Below, one piece after another: positions 27,305 through 36,497 of a DNA stretch of 64,000 nt. Location: the NCBI GenBank assembly GCA_963974475.1, contig CAXBCR010000008.1, forward strand, positions 54,389 to 118,388, read 5' to 3'. Below the pieces are notes generated by a model. That model was given only the letters and a program-made list of their open reading frames with translations, was not told the DNA's origin and ran no database searches. A program made the position numbers and the translations under genes. The stretch comes from CAJXZP01 sp963974475 (lineage in GTDB: Bacteria; Bacteroidota; Bacteroidia; Flavobacteriales_G; Salibacteraceae). Position 1 is the first letter of the stretch; every line of letters starts with the position of its first letter.

Positions 27305-28143
27305 ACTATATTTTTTTGTTGTTTTGAGCTAAATGTCAACACTGGAAATTGCATTTCATTTACTATTTCCTTGGACGGACATCCACGCATTACGCCAATT
27401 AATCCTTTTCGTTGTTTGGAACCTATAGACATCATATCAATTTTGTGAATCTTACAAAAATCATTAATGGCCTCATTAATTTTCTTCCCATTTATTAAAT
27501 GGTACGCTACATTCGTTAGGTTATGCTTTTTTGCAAATGCTTTCATCCCATCCATTGCTTCATTTTCACTCATAAACTTTCGTGGCGTATTGGCGCGCAC
27601 CAAATGGAGCTTGGAATGAAAAGCTTCCTGAATTTTTTTTACCATTCCGATTCGAATATCTGATCTTCGGAAGTTATTAGCAAATGCAATGTTTTCGAAT
27701 GAATTAAAGTAATCTTTTACGGTTAAAATAGGAACCTTAGAATTCAATACGATTCGTTCTACCATAGGTCCATGTACTATCTTTTTTAATCCAGTTGTAC
27801 GATCAGAATGCATGATAACCAAGTCGATATTTTGATTTTCTATGACCCTTAAAATGGTATCGATAAAAAGACCTGAACGCATAATTGGCTCTACCTGTGT
27901 TTCGTGCTTTTGTGCCCACGCTAGTATTTGAGAGTTCCCGTTTTTTAGTTCTTTTTTGTATTGTGTAGTATCAAATTCCTCTTCGTCAATGAGCTCACCC
28001 TCTTTATTAAAAACAGCATCTACTGGGGCATTAATTACTTTTAATGCCAAAATTTTGGCATTAAACTTCTCTGCCATTAACCTAGCGGGTTTGAGCGCTA
28101 CGGCAGACAAATCAGAACAATCTGTAGGTACAAGAATTCTCAT
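27301..28143 (-). CDS. Tandem universal stress protein
   Basis: The 280-aa protein has two UspA-like halves. The first (1-150) begins MRILVPTDCSDLSAVALKPA, with the ILVPTD strand, and includes DLVIMHSDRTTGLKKIVHGP close to the G-2x-G-9x-G(S/T) ATP motif. The second (about 150-280) is degenerate, ending VPVL-like (FPVLTFSSK). Such two-domain proteins are common in Bacteroidota and are often paired with transporters. Here it leads an operon with two YeeE halves, suggesting a regulatory or ligand-sensing link with sulfur transport (inference). Confidence 0.87.
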   Translation of the reverse strand: MRILVPTDCSDLSAVALKPARLMAEKFNAKILALKVINAPVDAVFNKEGELIDEEEFDTTQYKKELKNGNSQILAWAQKHETQVEPIMRSGLFIDTILRVIENQNIDLVIMHSDRTTGLKKIVHGPMVERIVLNSKVPILTVKDYFNSFENIAFANNFRRSDIRIGMVKKIQEAFHSKLHLVRANTPRKFMSENEAMDGMKAFAKKHNLTNVAYHLINGKKINEAINDFCKIHKIDMMSIGSKQRKGLIGVMRGCPSKEIVNEMQFPVLTFSSKQQKNIV

Positions 28144-28173
28144 AATGTGACTTATTATTGATTTAATTCGATC

Positions 28174-28198
28174 CCCAATTTCTTTCCCATAAATTGGG
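28174..28198 (-). promoter_or_regulatory. Dyad upstream of the usp-yeeE operon
   Basis: CCCAATTT (28174-28181) and AAATTGGG (28191-28198) are perfect 8-bp arms separated by 9 bp, 31 bp upstream of the usp start. A possible minus-strand promoter lies just beyond (AATATTTG at 28218-28211). It could be an operator or a 5'-leader hairpin; no T-run follows, so a terminator is unlikely. Confidence 0.4.
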
Positions 28199-28280
28199 CT
28201 AAACGATTATCAAATATTAGATTGTCAATATATAACAAAAAGTAGATATGTACTAACCTAGTTTGTAGCATATTGAAAGA

Positions 28281-31200
28281 TTACTTGGTTTTTACCTCAA
28301 AATTCAACATATCTTGAAGTAGATTATTTGCAAATTCTAAATGTGTTACCTGTTCAAATACCAAGCTAAGTTTTCCATTCTTTTCCTTTAATTGTGCTTT
28401 GTTTGGATAGCGTTGCACAAAATCTAAAACCCGATGAAAAAGTGGGCTTTCATAATAACTGGATTGTTGATTACTTACAAAATACCCAATTAATTTTTTG
28501 CTTTTTAAAACTAATTTTTCAAAACCAATTTCCTTCGCTTTCCATTTTAGTTTAACCGATTCAATCAATAACACCGTCTCTTTTGGTAACGGCCCAAAAC
28601 GGTCTATTAACTGCGCACTAAATGTTTCTAAATCGGCAATGGTACTAGCATCTGCCAATATTTTATATAGTTTCAAACGCTCACTCACATTTTGAACATA
28701 GGCATCCGGAATTAGAATTTCTAGGTCGCTCTCTAGTGCGGTGTCACGCACATATTCTTTTTCCTCGTGGGCATACATTTCCTTAAACTCTGTTTCTTTT
28801 AGCTCCTCAATTGCCTCGTCTAGGATTTTCTGATACATTTCAAATCCTATTTCGCTAATAAATCCGGTTTGTTCACCCCCTAATAAATCACCTGCACCGC
28901 GAATATCTAAATCACGCATAGCTATGTTCATCCCACTTCCCAAATCAGAAAATTGAGTAATGGCTTCCAGCCTTTTTCTCCCTTCGTTGGTTAGCGTAGA
29001 CATGGGTGGAGCAATTAAATAACAAAATGCTTTTCGATTGGAACGCCCTACTCTACCTCGCATTTGGTGTAAATCACTCAGTCCAAAATGATGGGCATTA
29101 TTTATCAAAATCGTATTCGCATTAGAAATATCCAATCCCGATTCTATGATGGTGGTTGCTACCAATACATCATATTCTCCATTTACGAATGCGAGCATTC
29201 TTTTTTCTAATTCTTTTCCATCCAATTGTCCATGTCCAGTAATTACACGGGCTCCAGGAACTGAACGTCTTACCATATTGGCAATTTCTTCTAAATTGGA
29301 CACCCTATTATTTACGATAAAAACCTGCCCGTCACGTGCAATTTCATAGCTAATAGCATCTTTAAAAATTTCTTCAGTAAAAGTATGTACTTCTGTTTCA
29401 ACCGGTTGGCGATTAGGTGGTGGCGTACTAATTATAGATAAATCACGGGCTCCCATCATACTAAATTGTAGCGTTCTAGGAATTGGAGTGGCGGTTAGCG
29501 TAAGTGTATCCACATTCTGTTTCAACGTTTTAAGCTTGTCTTTTACACCTACACCAAATTTTTGTTCTTCATCAATTATCAATAACCCCAGGTCGTTAAA
29601 CTCCACATCTTTACCCACAATTCGGTGGGTACCGATTAGAATATCTACCTTACCCTGACTTAATTTTTTCAGTACTTCTTTGGTTTGACCAGCCGACCTG
29701 AACCGATTTACATATTCAACCGTAACTGGAAAATCTTTTAATCTTTCGGTAAAACTTTTGTGATGCTGCATGGCCAAAATGGTAGTTGGAACAAGCACCG
29801 CTGTTTGTTTTCCATTCACCGCTGCTTTGAAAGCAGCCCGAATAGCGATTTCAGTTTTTCCAAACCCCACATCCCCACAAACCAATCGGTCCATTGGTGT
29901 TTCTGACTCCATATCAGCTTTCACATCAACGGTAGACGATTCCTGATCCGGAGTATCCTCATATAAAAAGGAAGCTTCTAATTCATGCTGTAAATAAGAA
30001 TCAGGTAGATACTGAAAGCCTTTTACCGTTTTTCGTTTCGCATATAATTGAATTAAATCATACGCAATTTTTTTAATTTTACTCTTCGTTTTGGACTTGG
30101 TGTTTTTCCAAGAAGGAGAGCCAATTTTATGGACTTTAGGCTCTCTTCCATCCTTACCGGTAAAGCGAGCAATGCGGTGCAGCGAATGAATGCTCACATA
30201 CAACACATCATTATCGCGATAAATCAGTTTGATTGCCTCTTGCTTTTTCCCGTTATTATCTACTTTAACTAGACCTGCAAATTTCCCAATTCCGTGATCC
30301 ACATGGGTCACAAAATCTCCGGTTTCCAATTTGGCTAAATCTTGTAGGGTAATGTCCTGTTGACTTTTTTTAAAGCCTTCTTTTAAATGGAAGCGATGAA
30401 AACGTTCGAAAATTTGATGATCTGTATAACATGCAATTTTCAAATCCTTATCCACAAAACCCTGATGCAAATCCAGTAAAATGGGCGAAAAAGTATGCTG
30501 TTTTTCAAAATCCTCAAATATGGCATGCAATCTATTTATCTGTTTGGCAGATGAAGAAGCAATTACATTTTGAATTTTATTTTTGGTGTTTTCTTCAAAA
30601 TCCTCGCTTAATAGTTCGAAATTTTTATTGAAAACGGGTTGTGGAATTTGATTCACACTTAATTTGGTCGCATCGCGGTAGAAATTATTCATTCCTAACT
30701 CCACCACCTTTTTGCTCTCACAGATATCCAAAATCTTTTTACCCCATACAAATAATTCCTCGGGTGGTAGCTGAATAGTTTCCTTGTTTTCCGTTTTAGG
30801 ATACAACTCAACTGCAAGGTTAAATTCCTTTTCAATTCGGTCTATTGCAAATTGAATATCCTTAAACCACAAAGTAGTAGATGGCGTAAAAAAATCTAAA
30901 ACATTAATTCTATTTTCCACCAACACTTGATTTCTTACGTCAGGAACAATGCTGATTCTTTGGTAATTGTGATCCGATAATTGAGTTGCTGGGTCGAAAG
31001 TCCGGATAGAATCAACTTCATCGCCAAAAAACTCTACACGATACGGAAAATCATGGTGGTAAGAAAAAATATCTACAATTCCACCTCGAATAGCAAAATC
31101 ACCGGGTTTAGCGACAAAATCCTCTCGCTCAAATTGGTATTCTTCCAATAACTCACTAATGAAATCTAGGGTTATTTCATCACCTATTTTAATATCTAGC

Positions 31201-31625
31201 GTTTTACTTTTAAGTTCCTTACGTGTAACCACTCGTTCTGAAAGTGCTTCGGGGTAAGTAATAACAACCACCTCTTTGCGGTGACTAACTGCATCCAAAG
31301 TTTCTGTACGTTGCAGCACGTCCACATCATTAGTTTTATCTTCTCGATAAGGTGTCCTAGACGAGGCAGGCAAAAAATGAAGTTTATTTTCTGGAAGAAT
31401 AGCCAAAAAATCATTGTGTAGATAGGCGGCCTCTTCTCGGTCATTGGCAACTATCAAATGGCTTCCGCGCAAATGCGAAATAACCCCTTGTACAAAAAGA
31501 GATAAGCCTGAACCGACTAACCCAGAAACTTTAAAACGACCGGATTCAGTATCACGTAAATACATCTTTAATTCCATGCCAACGGCATGGTCTTCAAAAG
31601 CTTCTTTAAGTGATTCTATTGTCAT
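28281..31625 (-). CDS. mfd: Transcription-repair coupling factor
   Basis: The 1114-aa product matches Mfd. An N-terminal UvrB-like region is followed by the RNA polymerase-interacting domain (about 435-500; LETGDFVTHVDHGIGKF, KLIYRDNDVLYV). The RecG-like helicase has Walker A GDVGFGKTE (Lys about 590), DEEQKFG, TATPIPRTLQ and QMRGRVGRS. A C-terminal TRCF domain (about 970-1080) follows. Mfd displaces stalled RNA polymerase from lesions and recruits UvrA. It lies 66 bp downstream of fbp, with an fbp terminator between them. Confidence 0.96.
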   Translation of the reverse strand: MTIESLKEAFEDHAVGMELKMYLRDTESGRFKVSGLVGSGLSLFVQGVISHLRGSHLIVANDREEAAYLHNDFLAILPENKLHFLPASSRTPYREDKTNDVDVLQRTETLDAVSHRKEVVVITYPEALSERVVTRKELKSKTLDIKIGDEITLDFISELLEEYQFEREDFVAKPGDFAIRGGIVDIFSYHHDFPYRVEFFGDEVDSIRTFDPATQLSDHNYQRISIVPDVRNQVLVENRINVLDFFTPSTTLWFKDIQFAIDRIEKEFNLAVELYPKTENKETIQLPPEELFVWGKKILDICESKKVVELGMNNFYRDATKLSVNQIPQPVFNKNFELLSEDFEENTKNKIQNVIASSSAKQINRLHAIFEDFEKQHTFSPILLDLHQGFVDKDLKIACYTDHQIFERFHRFHLKEGFKKSQQDITLQDLAKLETGDFVTHVDHGIGKFAGLVKVDNNGKKQEAIKLIYRDNDVLYVSIHSLHRIARFTGKDGREPKVHKIGSPSWKNTKSKTKSKIKKIAYDLIQLYAKRKTVKGFQYLPDSYLQHELEASFLYEDTPDQESSTVDVKADMESETPMDRLVCGDVGFGKTEIAIRAAFKAAVNGKQTAVLVPTTILAMQHHKSFTERLKDFPVTVEYVNRFRSAGQTKEVLKKLSQGKVDILIGTHRIVGKDVEFNDLGLLIIDEEQKFGVGVKDKLKTLKQNVDTLTLTATPIPRTLQFSMMGARDLSIISTPPPNRQPVETEVHTFTEEIFKDAISYEIARDGQVFIVNNRVSNLEEIANMVRRSVPGARVITGHGQLDGKELEKRMLAFVNGEYDVLVATTIIESGLDISNANTILINNAHHFGLSDLHQMRGRVGRSNRKAFCYLIAPPMSTLTNEGRKRLEAITQFSDLGSGMNIAMRDLDIRGAGDLLGGEQTGFISEIGFEMYQKILDEAIEELKETEFKEMYAHEEKEYVRDTALESDLEILIPDAYVQNVSERLKLYKILADASTIADLETFSAQLIDRFGPLPKETVLLIESVKLKWKAKEIGFEKLVLKSKKLIGYFVSNQQSSYYESPLFHRVLDFVQRYPNKAQLKEKNGKLSLVFEQVTHLEFANNLLQDMLNFEVKTK

Positions 31626-31644
31626 TTTTATTGGTTTATTTAAA

Positions 31645-31673
31645 CAAAAAAAGACGCTCTTAAAAGCGTCTTT
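31645..31673 (-). terminator. Intrinsic terminator after fbp
   Basis: AAAGACGCT (31650-31658) and AGCGTCTTT (31665-31673) form a 9-bp stem with a 6-nt loop. On the minus strand the stem runs into a T7 tract. It sits between the fbp stop (31691) and the mfd start (31625). Confidence 0.85.
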
Positions 31674-31690
31674 CCTTCATGAAATTTATT

Positions 31691-32695
31691 TTAATTATCC
31701 TGTGCCAAGAAAGAAACTACGTTCTCTACCATGTCTACTGAACCCGTGAAATAAGGAATTCTTTGATGTAATCCCGTTGGGTCAATTTCCATAACTCTTT
31801 GTGTTCCATCGGTTGCCATTCCCCCGGCTTGTTCGGCAATCATAGCAAATGGATTGCATTCATATAGTAAACGTAATTTCCCATTGGTAGCTGTGGTTGT
31901 AGCGGGATACATAAAGATGCCACCCTTCAGCATATTTCTATGAAAATCTGCCACTAGCGAACCAATGTAACGCGCACTATATGGTCTATTAGAATCGGAA
32001 TCCAATTCCTTGCAATGCGCAATATATTTTTTCATTCCCGCTGAAAAATGCGGGTAATTTCCTTCATTAATAGAATATATTTTTCCTTTTTTTGGAATTT
32101 GCATCAACGGATGAGATAGATAAAAAGTACCTAAAGACGGATCTAAGGTAAACCCATTTACCCCTTTACCAGTAGTGTACACTAGCATGGTTGAACTTCC
32201 GTAAATCACATATCCAGCAGCTACTTGCAAATCACCTTTTTGTAAAAAATCGCGCATTTCAAGCGGAGAACCTACCGGAGATACTCTTCGATAAATAGAA
32301 AAAATGGTTCCAATACTTACATTCACGTCAATGTTGGACGACCCATCCAAAGGATCTATCATCACCACGTAATTTCCGTTTTGTGCCACATGACTATCGA
32401 ACTGTACGAAATCCTCTTGTTCCTCAGATGCCATTCCACACACTTGACCTTGTGATTCTAATGCATGCATGAACGTTTCATCCGCATACACATCTAGTTT
32501 TTGTTGTTGCTCTCCTTGAATATTTTCAGTGCCAATAGCCCCAGTAATATCCGCAATTCCAGCTTTATTTACTTCACGGTTTACCACCTTAGCAGCCAAA
32601 ACAATGGCGCTTAATAACCCAGTTAATTCGCCTGTGGCGTAAGGGAAATCACTTTGCTTTTTTATAATGTAATCTTCTAGAGTAACTAACTTCAT
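31691..32695 (-). CDS. fbp: Class I fructose-1,6-bisphosphatase
   Basis: The 334-aa product has the class I metal site MIDPLDGSSNIDVN near residues 110-123, the upstream ASEEQEDF acidic motif, and GYVIYGSSTMLVYTTGKGVNGFTLDP, ending with YECNPFAMIAEQAGG. It hydrolyses fructose-1,6-bisphosphate to fructose-6-phosphate in gluconeogenesis using Mg2+. Length agrees with bacterial FBPases. It is transcribed separately from mfd (terminator) and diverges from ribBA across a 308-bp gap. Confidence 0.96.
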   Translation of the reverse strand: MKLVTLEDYIIKKQSDFPYATGELTGLLSAIVLAAKVVNREVNKAGIADITGAIGTENIQGEQQQKLDVYADETFMHALESQGQVCGMASEEQEDFVQFDSHVAQNGNYVVMIDPLDGSSNIDVNVSIGTIFSIYRRVSPVGSPLEMRDFLQKGDLQVAAGYVIYGSSTMLVYTTGKGVNGFTLDPSLGTFYLSHPLMQIPKKGKIYSINEGNYPHFSAGMKKYIAHCKELDSDSNRPYSARYIGSLVADFHRNMLKGGIFMYPATTTATNGKLRLLYECNPFAMIAEQAGGMATDGTQRVMEIDPTGLHQRIPYFTGSVDMVENVVSFLAQDN

Positions 32696-32749
32696 GATGC
32701 TTTACTATACGTTCATTTTTATAGGTCACAAATATACTCAAGCCATTTA

Positions 32750-32877
32750 GGTTATTCGATTTTTGAATGAAGTAATTTTTCGTTTTAGCAAGGCAAATTT
32801 TTTCAGCATAGCAACGCTATGGTTAACCAATTTAACGCAGATAAAATGGAAAAGAACAAAATTCAAATTCGGAGAAC
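32750..32877. repeat. 128-bp imperfect palindromic element
   Basis: Two ~50-bp arms (32750-32800 and 32829-32877) are imperfect inverse complements of each other. For example TTATTCGATTTTTGAAT on the left faces ATTCAAATTCGGAGAA on the right, and TTTTCGTTTTAGC faces GATAAAATGGAAAAG. They enclose a perfect short hairpin GCATAGC-AAC-GCTATG and a GGTTAACC palindrome. The whole would fold as one long hairpin in either strand. It is not a terminator (no T-run) and is out of place as an operator. It looks like a non-autonomous repeat element of the MITE or REP kind. Confidence 0.55.
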
Positions 32878-32976
32878 TAATGGCAAAGAAAAAATAATTA
32901 TCATTATCTCTTTAATCAGCCAATTCTTTGTAAAAACATCGTAGAAAACAACCCCTAATTAACCTTTTGAAATACC

Positions 32977-32984
32977 TATTTTTG
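32977..32984 (+). promoter_or_regulatory. -7 box of ribBA-pyrD
   Basis: TATTTTTG is an exact TAnnTTTG match 19 bp upstream of the ribBA ATG. No FMN-riboswitch core was recognised in the leader, which would be about 10-15 nt long. Confidence 0.5.
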
Positions 32985-33003
32985 CACCACCAAAAATGAC
33001 ATC

Positions 33004-34128
33004 ATGAGCGCACCATTAAATACCATTGAAGAGGCTATTGCCGATATAAAACTAGGAAAAGTTGTTATTGTAGTTGACGATGAAAATCGCGAAAACGAAG
33101 GCGACTTTGTTGCGGCTGCAGAACGCGTAACCCCTGAAATGATTAATTACATGGCTACCCATGGAAGAGGTTTAATCTGTACTCCCATTACTGCAAAACG
33201 AGCTAAACGTTTGGGTTTAGATTTAATGGTAGGTAACACTTCCGACCCGCAAGAAACTGCTTTTACTGTTTCTATCGATTTATTAGGAGACGGAAATACC
33301 ACCGGAATTTCGGCTTCCGACCGTTCTAGTACCATTAAAGCACTGGTAAGCGAACACCCTGAAACCAAAAAATTTGGTAAACCTGGTCACGTATTTCCAC
33401 TTATTGCAAAAAATGGGGGCGTTTTACGTAGAACCGGTCACACCGAAGCAGCCATTGATTTAGCTCGTTTAGCTGGATTCGAACCTGCTGGGGTTATAGT
33501 GGAAATCATGAATGAAGATGGTTCCATGGCGCGTTTACCGCAACTTCGGGAACTCGCTAAAAAATTGGATGTTAAACTCGTTAGCATTGAAGATTTAATT
33601 GCGTACCGAATGGAAAATGAATCTTTAATTGAACGTATGTTTGAGGTTACCGAAAGCATTAATGGCCATGATTACAGACTTATTACCTATGAGCAAACTA
33701 CCACAGGCGACAAACATATTGCGTTGACCTTGGGTGATTTCAATCCCGATGAAGCGGTTTTAGTTCGTGTTCATTCTAGCTATGTGCAAGGAGATGTGTT
33801 TAGTAGTTTGAATTGTTCTACCGGGCCTCAAATTCATGCAGCTATGCGCCAAATTGAAAAAGAAGGTAAAGGAGCTATTTTATATATGCAGCAAGGTCAT
33901 TCTCAAACACCTGCCAATGGTATCACAGCCGGTGGAATTGATTCGGTAAGTGCAAAACTTAATTCCAATATTAAAATTGACAATAGAGATTACGGAATTG
34001 GCGCACAAATTTTACGTGATTTAGGAATCAGTAAAATGAAAGTAATGAGTAGCCGCTCTACCATAAGAACAGGTATCGTGGGATACGGATTAGAAGTAAC
34101 GGAATATGTACCTTTAGAATTGGCATAA
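33004..34128 (+). CDS. ribB: RibBA-type 3,4-dihydroxy-2-butanone-4-phosphate synthase with degenerate GTP cyclohydrolase II domain
   Basis: The 374-aa protein has a complete RibB domain (1-205) with DDENRENEGDFV and HGRGLICTPIT, GHVFPLIAKNGGVLRRTGHTEA. It converts ribulose-5-phosphate to dihydroxybutanone phosphate for riboflavin synthesis. Residues ~210-374 are RibA-like, but the zinc site is lost. The canonical E-C-L-T-G-D-V-F-G-S-L-R-C-D-C-G reads here SYVQGDVFSSLNCSTG, so two of three Cys ligands are missing (Tyr and Thr replace them). The NRDYGIGAQILRDLG stretch is kept. I infer that the domain no longer acts on GTP and that a separate RibA exists elsewhere. It precedes pyrD with a 3-bp gap. 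Confidence 0.9.
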   Translation: MSAPLNTIEEAIADIKLGKVVIVVDDENRENEGDFVAAAERVTPEMINYMATHGRGLICTPITAKRAKRLGLDLMVGNTSDPQETAFTVSIDLLGDGNTTGISASDRSSTIKALVSEHPETKKFGKPGHVFPLIAKNGGVLRRTGHTEAAIDLARLAGFEPAGVIVEIMNEDGSMARLPQLRELAKKLDVKLVSIEDLIAYRMENESLIERMFEVTESINGHDYRLITYEQTTTGDKHIALTLGDFNPDEAVLVRVHSSYVQGDVFSSLNCSTGPQIHAAMRQIEKEGKGAILYMQQGHSQTPANGITAGGIDSVSAKLNSNIKIDNRDYGIGAQILRDLGISKMKVMSSRSTIRTGIVGYGLEVTEYVPLELA

Positions 34129-34131
34129 ACC

Positions 34132-35157
34132 ATGTATAAGTCGCTATTACGCCCCTTTTTCTTTCGCTTTCCTCCAGAGAAAGCGCATCATTTAGTTATG
34201 AATTTGCTCCATACAAGTCTAGCAATTCCAGGGATGAAATCTGTTTTTAAAAACCTTTTTTCGGTCACTGATAACAGATTGGAGCGCGAAGTTTTTGGAA
34301 TAAAATTTCCAAATCCCGTAGGATTAGCGGCAGGATTTGATAAAAACGCAGATTACTATCAAGAAATAGCTAGTTTGGGTTTTGGATTTATTGAAATAGG
34401 AACCGTTACTCCGGTTGCGCAACCTGGAAATCCTGCCCCAAGAATGTTTCGTTTGCCTGCCGATGAAGGACTAATTAATCGAATGGGATTTAATAATGGC
34501 GGAGTTGAATTAGCCATCCATAATTTAAAAAACCGACCAAAAAACCTCATTATCGGAGGTAATATTGGTAAAAACAAGGTCACACCCAATGCGGAGGCTT
34601 TGAACGATTATACTACCGCTTTTGACGCACTTTTTGAGTATGTTGATTATTTCGTGGTAAACGTAAGTTCTCCAAACACTCCTGGTTTGCGGGAGCTACA
34701 AGACAAAGGTCCACTAACGGAAATATTAAATGCACTCCAAGAGCGAAACAATAAGAAAGCTAATGCTAAGCCGATTTTATTAAAGATCGCACCCGATTTA
34801 ACTGACTCTCAATTGGATGATATTGTGGATATTATTACCGAAACACAAACCGATGGCGTGATAGCTACCAACACGACTATTAGCCGGGCGGGTTTGAAAA
34901 CAGGTAAATCAATTACCGAAGAAATGGGTGGGTTAAGTGGAAAACCCGTCAAAAACAGGTCTACCGAAGTGATTCGCTACTTGAATAAAAAATCAGGTGG
35001 TAGTTTTCCAATCATAGGGGTAGGTGGAATACAAACCGCCCAAGATGCCATTGAAAAACTAAATGCTGGAGCATCTTTGATTCAGGTTTATACTGGGTTT
35101 ATTTATGAAGGGCCCGGAATGGTAAAACGAATTTGTGAAGGAATTCTAAAGCAGTAA
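34132..35157 (+). CDS. pyrD: Dihydroorotate dehydrogenase (quinone), class 2
   Basis: The 341-aa product has an N-terminal membrane-associating helix region (LLRPFFFRFPPEKAHHLVM). The FMN barrel shows FPNPVGLAAGFDKNA, GFGFIEIGTVTP, NRMGFNNGG, the class 2 catalytic serine in VNVSSPNTPGLR, and IGVGGIQTAQDA. It oxidises dihydroorotate to orotate with electron transfer to quinone in pyrimidine synthesis at the inner membrane. It starts 3 bp after the ribBA stop, so the two flavin-linked genes are one transcript. A terminator follows. Confidence 0.96.
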   Translation: MYKSLLRPFFFRFPPEKAHHLVMNLLHTSLAIPGMKSVFKNLFSVTDNRLEREVFGIKFPNPVGLAAGFDKNADYYQEIASLGFGFIEIGTVTPVAQPGNPAPRMFRLPADEGLINRMGFNNGGVELAIHNLKNRPKNLIIGGNIGKNKVTPNAEALNDYTTAFDALFEYVDYFVVNVSSPNTPGLRELQDKGPLTEILNALQERNNKKANAKPILLKIAPDLTDSQLDDIVDIITETQTDGVIATNTTISRAGLKTGKSITEEMGGLSGKPVKNRSTEVIRYLNKKSGGSFPIIGVGGIQTAQDAIEKLNAGASLIQVYTGFIYEGPGMVKRICEGILKQ

Positions 35158-35172
35158 CCGAACCTTTAAAGC

Positions 35173-35219
35173 AAAAAAATGGCGAATAAACATCAATTTA
35201 TTCGCCATTTTTTTTTTAC
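35173..35219. terminator. Bidirectional intrinsic terminator
   Basis: ATGGCGAATAAA (35179-35190) and TTTATTCGCCAT (35197-35208) form a 12-bp stem with a 6-nt loop, flanked by A7 and T10. It separates convergent pyrD and the C1-peptidase gene. Confidence 0.92.
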
Positions 35220-35243
35220 AGCCTATCGACTGAAAAAATCTAA

Positions 35244-36452
35244 TTACTTAATTCCCAATTTCTTTTTTAACGCTTTAGGAATCGCATCTTTATGAACTAA
35301 AATATCCATTGTTTTGTAACGTACATACGCTTCAGAAGCAAAGAAATAGCCATCATTGTATTTGGTTCCCCATGAATTTTTTACGATGTAATATTTCGTT
35401 CCAAATTGGTCGTGAGCCATACCAGTAATATGCATTCCATGATCATCAGTGGTTTCTTGCGTATCATACGCCTCTTGACGATTTTCTTGGGTAATTACCA
35501 TTTCATCTACAGGCGCATCAAATGCACTTCCTTTTTTCTCTGCACCGGCATCGCTGTAATTTTTATTGTCTTTTCCTTTTACAGAAATATTGTCCAAATC
35601 GGCAGGCACAACAGCTAAACGGTCTCTAAATGAAAAACCTTTTTCACTTACGTCAGCCGCCCAAGCAATAGAATATTTGTTTTCTAAAGCATTATCCATT
35701 ACTTGCATCAACTCATCTAAAGGTAAATTGTAGAATTCTTTCCATAACCAGTTATCGGCAACAGCGATTGGAAATTCCTCATAATAAGGATGGTGATTAA
35801 ATGAAGTTAAAGCTACATAATCATCTGGATTTAAACCTGTTTCTTTCAAAAATGATTGAGGAGTATATTTCTTTCCTTCATACATAAATTCTGTAGGTAG
35901 TTCGCCCAAATACGCATTCAACGTACCTTCCACAGCTGGATGCCATGCGGTAGTCAATTTTTTATTTGGATTTTTCACCACAACATCCACTTGTGCTTTC
36001 AGCATTTGGTCCATTTCATTATGAACGTGCTTTTTTGTTCCGTAATTTAATCCAGTGTAAACCGTATCAGGCACCATTCCGTAATGTTTCATAACGTACA
36101 ATACATCATGAAAAGCTCCACCTGGTCCAAAATTTAATTCTCCGTACATTCTTACCGTTTTGGTGGCTTTATCAGAATAGGTATGCCAAACCACAAACAT
36201 TTCAGAAAAATTGTAGTCTCCTTTTCCCATTCTAGCAGCTTCTGCTTCAAAAAATGATAATGCGGAGAAACTCCAACATGTTCCTGAACGGTATTGGTTT
36301 TTTACATCCGTAGACTCAATACTATTATTAATCGTAAATAAATATCCGCCATCTTCTGTATTTCTAACAGTGTCAGCTTCTTGTGCATTTATTCCACCAA
36401 TGGCAGAAAAAACTACGGCACTTACTAAGGCAATTTTTTTAAACATGGACAT
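35244..36452 (-). CDS. Secreted papain-like C1B peptidase (bleomycin hydrolase/PepC family)
   Basis: I start at the ATG at 36452 because it gives a clean signal peptide (MSMFKKIALVSAVVFSAIGG, then INAQ); a longer reading from 36515 would bury it. The mature ~378-aa protein has catalytic Cys59 in RSGTCWSFS, His in DDHGMHITG and Asn in YIVKNSWGTKYNDG. The long insert between Cys and His is typical of C1B. Family members are aminopeptidases in a barrel-shaped hexamer; in Bacteroidota these exported versions are common and may degrade peptides in the periplasm. It diverges from the DUF6702 gene with only 45 bp between starts. Confidence 0.92.
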   Translation of the reverse strand: MSMFKKIALVSAVVFSAIGGINAQEADTVRNTEDGGYLFTINNSIESTDVKNQYRSGTCWSFSALSFFEAEAARMGKGDYNFSEMFVVWHTYSDKATKTVRMYGELNFGPGGAFHDVLYVMKHYGMVPDTVYTGLNYGTKKHVHNEMDQMLKAQVDVVVKNPNKKLTTAWHPAVEGTLNAYLGELPTEFMYEGKKYTPQSFLKETGLNPDDYVALTSFNHHPYYEEFPIAVADNWLWKEFYNLPLDELMQVMDNALENKYSIAWAADVSEKGFSFRDRLAVVPADLDNISVKGKDNKNYSDAGAEKKGSAFDAPVDEMVITQENRQEAYDTQETTDDHGMHITGMAHDQFGTKYYIVKNSWGTKYNDGYFFASEAYVRYKTMDILVHKDAIPKALKKKLGIK

Positions 36453-36497
36453 TTTAATTTTAAGTGTTTTAAATTTGGCTCGCAAAATACAGCGTTT

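Noticed and set aside
32696..33003. FMN riboswitch ahead of ribBA
   Set aside because: No conserved FMN-riboswitch core (GGGGCAGGG-like or AGGGATATC-like) is present, and the leader is too short after the -7 box.
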